Positions 6,385-7,182 of a stretch of DNA of 7,182 nt are shown piece by piece. Every line of letters starts with the position of its first letter. Position 1 is the first letter of the stretch. The DNA is from Planctomycetota bacterium (GTDB taxonomy: Bacteria; Planctomycetota; Planctomycetia; Pirellulales; Lacipirellulaceae), in the NCBI GenBank assembly GCA_029259975.1, contig JAJDEE010000396.1, positions 1 to 7,182 of the forward strand, in the 5' to 3' direction. The notes beneath the pieces were generated by a model. The model was not told the origin of the DNA and ran no database searches. It saw nothing but the letters and a program-made list of their open reading frames with translations. The position numbers were made by a program, and so were the translations under genes.

Positions 6385-6408
6385 CCCACGCTTGGTGCGG
6401 TTTTTTTT
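6385..6408 (+). terminator. Weak terminator-like hairpin with T8 tract
   Basis: CCACGC (6386-6391) can pair imperfectly with GTGCGG (6395-6400), with one A-C mismatch, one G-T wobble and a 3-nt loop. Eight T residues follow (6401-6408). The T tract is convincing but the stem is weak. The PEP-CTERM transcript already has a better terminator at 6047-6073, so this would serve read-through or a small unseen transcript. Confidence 0.3.
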
Positions 6409-6617
6409 GCAGGGTCTGAAGAATCGGTTCCTCAACCGGTCCGGTGAGGATCCTCTCTGTTGTGTTGGTGATCACGTTTCGCCAAACAGGTAATGCATAA
6501 AAGGGCCGGCCCCAAACTGCCTTATCAGACTGTCGAGTGCCCGGGACGACACGATTCGCTTCAGCAGCTCCGCCCAATTCGTTATTCGTGCCTTCAATAG
6601 TCTAGTCGCCGGCGGTC

Positions 6618-6626
6618 TGCTAAAAT
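6618..6626 (+). promoter_or_regulatory. Candidate extended -10 promoter for the nucleotidyltransferase gene
   Basis: TGC followed by TAAAAT fits the extended -10 pattern TGn-TATAAT with five of six core matches; no -35 match lies 17 nt upstream. A start near 6633 would give a leader of about 117 nt containing the whole palindromic repeat at 6681-6736. Confidence 0.25.
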
Positions 6627-6680
6627 TGCAACGATATCCAGAAATAACCTAAAAAACGCGGTCGTTCCAAATTCAAGGGA

Positions 6681-6736
6681 AGAACACTAATCCTCGCTAA
6701 TCTGCACTAATTCTTATTAGCGAGGATTAGTGTTCT
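6681..6736. repeat. Palindromic repeat with perfect 21-bp arms built of 10-nt CTAAT units
   Basis: Arms 6681-6701 and 6716-6736 are perfect inverted copies with a 14-nt spacer. The left half is three 10-nt units ending in CTAAT: GAACACTAAT (6682-6691), CCTCGCTAAT (6692-6701), CTGCACTAAT (6702-6711). After TCTT come two inverted units, ATTAGCGAGG (6716-6725) and ATTAGTGTTC (6726-6735). The last base lies 13 nt before the ATG at 6750, so a transcript begun upstream would carry a 21-bp hairpin directly before the coding region. I recall ATTAGCGAGGATTAGTG-like words as recurrent in intergenic DNA of several environmental bacteria, but cannot cite a named family. No T tract follows. Confidence 0.9.
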
Positions 6737-6749
6737 ACGTCTTCGTCTC

Positions 6750-7182
6750 ATGCCCACTCACAAACCACAACGCGATTTCGCCACGCAGGTCGTTCGCCAA
6801 CTGTGCGACGCTGGCCACCAAGCCCTCTGGGCTGGCGGCTGCGTGCGCGACGAGCTGCTGGGCCGCGTGCCCAACGATTTTGATGTCGCGACCAGCGCAC
6901 GGCCTGAGCAAGTGCGTGCGCTGTTCGGCCACCGACGCACGCTGGCGATTGGCGCCGCTTTCGGCGTGATTTCGATCCTCGGCGGCAAAGACGAACACGG
7001 CAAGCGGCTCGATCCGATCGAGGTTGCCACTTTCCGCAGCGACGGGGCCTACATCGATGGACGGCACCCGACTGAGGTCACGTTCACCACGGCTGAGGAA
7101 GACGCCCTGCGCCGCGACTTTACGATCAACGGTTTGTTTTACGATCCGCTCGACGAAAAACTGATCGACTATGTCGACGGCG
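6750..7182 (+). CDS. cca: CCA tRNA nucleotidyltransferase / poly(A) polymerase family protein, N-terminal part
   Basis: The 144 visible residues are the head domain of a class II nucleotidyltransferase; the gene runs off the window end. Such enzymes add CCA to tRNA 3' ends, or poly(A) tails to RNA, in the cytoplasm. Visible motifs are the nucleotide-binding GGCVRDELLG (29-38), the metal-binding pair in NDFDVAT (D43 and D45), EVATFRSDG (91-99) and motif B RRDFTING (121-128), followed by YDPLDEKLIDYVDG (131-144). All key residues of this part are intact. ATG 6750 is the only sensible start: the frame is closed by TAA at 6708-6710 and no other ATG occurs between. The 13 nt before it contain no Shine-Dalgarno, and the palindromic repeat lies immediately upstream. 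The choice between CCA-adding enzyme and poly(A) polymerase depends on the missing C-terminal part; CCA-adding is more likely given the short N-terminus. Confidence 0.85.
   Translation, partial: MPTHKPQRDFATQVVRQLCDAGHQALWAGGCVRDELLGRVPNDFDVATSARPEQVRALFGHRRTLAIGAAFGVISILGGKDEHGKRLDPIEVATFRSDGAYIDGRHPTEVTFTTAEEDALRRDFTINGLFYDPLDEKLIDYVDG

Larger units (their letters stand above)
6074..6749. other. Non-coding region between the PEP-CTERM and nucleotidyltransferase genes
   Basis: No gene is supported. Open frames at 6105-6323 (+) and 6368-6577 (-) are short, lack a clear ribosome binding site and match nothing I know. The region holds degenerate direct repeats: GATTGCCCCCA at 6184-6194 and 6275-6285, and CAGGCTTCG at 6227-6235 and 6259-6267. 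It also has a weak hairpin with eight T residues (6385-6408), the 10-bp palindrome GGGCCGGCCC at 6503-6512, an imperfect hairpin at 6430-6449, a possible extended -10 box (6618-6626) and the palindromic repeat at 6681-6736. It may contain remnants of older mobile or dispersed elements. Confidence 0.55.

Noticed and set aside
6430..6449. CCTCAACC/GGTGAGG hairpin
   Set aside because: It has a bulged 7-bp stem, no T tract and no adjacent gene; likely chance.
6368..6577. 69-codon - strand open frame
   Set aside because: It has no recognisable motif or neighbour on that strand and spans the weak terminator-like hairpin; a decayed gene fragment is possible but unsupported.
1..7182. tRNA or rRNA genes
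   Set aside because: I found no cloverleaf with a T-arm GTTCGANNC pattern and no rRNA-like conserved blocks on either strand by eye.

Overview
The window looks like a piece of a planctomycete chromosome. This is inferred from a PEP-CTERM protein ending in VPEP, a hydrophobic stretch and RRRR, from an AddA/RecB-type helicase-nuclease, from wide and repeat-rich intergenic spaces, and from starts that mostly lack a good Shine-Dalgarno sequence. No 16S rRNA or other decisive marker is present, so the phylum is probable rather than proven.

Layout, all genes on the + strand. Positions 1-442 hold no convincing gene but contain a palindromic dispersed-type repeat (84-171) built from 9-nt units. Positions 443-3955 encode a complete 1170-residue helicase-nuclease of the AddA/RecB type, with all superfamily 1 helicase motifs and an intact C-terminal PD-(D/E)XK nuclease. 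A double array of 7-nt tandem repeats is embedded in frame in the linker between its helicase and nuclease parts. Positions 4159-4767 encode an unrecognised four-helix membrane protein. Positions 4768-5249 are non-coding, with two GC-rich hairpins and a tandem direct repeat next to a -10-like box. A 13-codon ORF with a good ribosome binding site (5250-5291) runs straight into a strong intrinsic terminator (5285-5324). Positions 5418-6023 encode a secreted PEP-CTERM protein, followed by its own terminator (6047-6073). Positions 6074-6749 are non-coding and end in a second palindromic repeat (6681-6736) with perfect 21-bp arms and 10-nt units. This repeat sits 13 nt in front of a CCA-adding/poly(A) polymerase-type nucleotidyltransferase (6750 to the window end, partial).

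The genes do not form an evident pathway. The helicase-nuclease serves double-strand break repair, the nucleotidyltransferase tRNA or RNA 3'-end maturation, and the PEP-CTERM protein the cell surface. The PEP-CTERM gene has terminators on both sides and is probably a single-gene unit.

The most interesting features are the word-like repeats of three different unit lengths (7, 9 and 10 nt), one of them inside a coding region where loss or gain of a unit would remove the nuclease domain, and the tiny ORF whose stop codon lies inside a terminator stem upstream of the PEP-CTERM gene.
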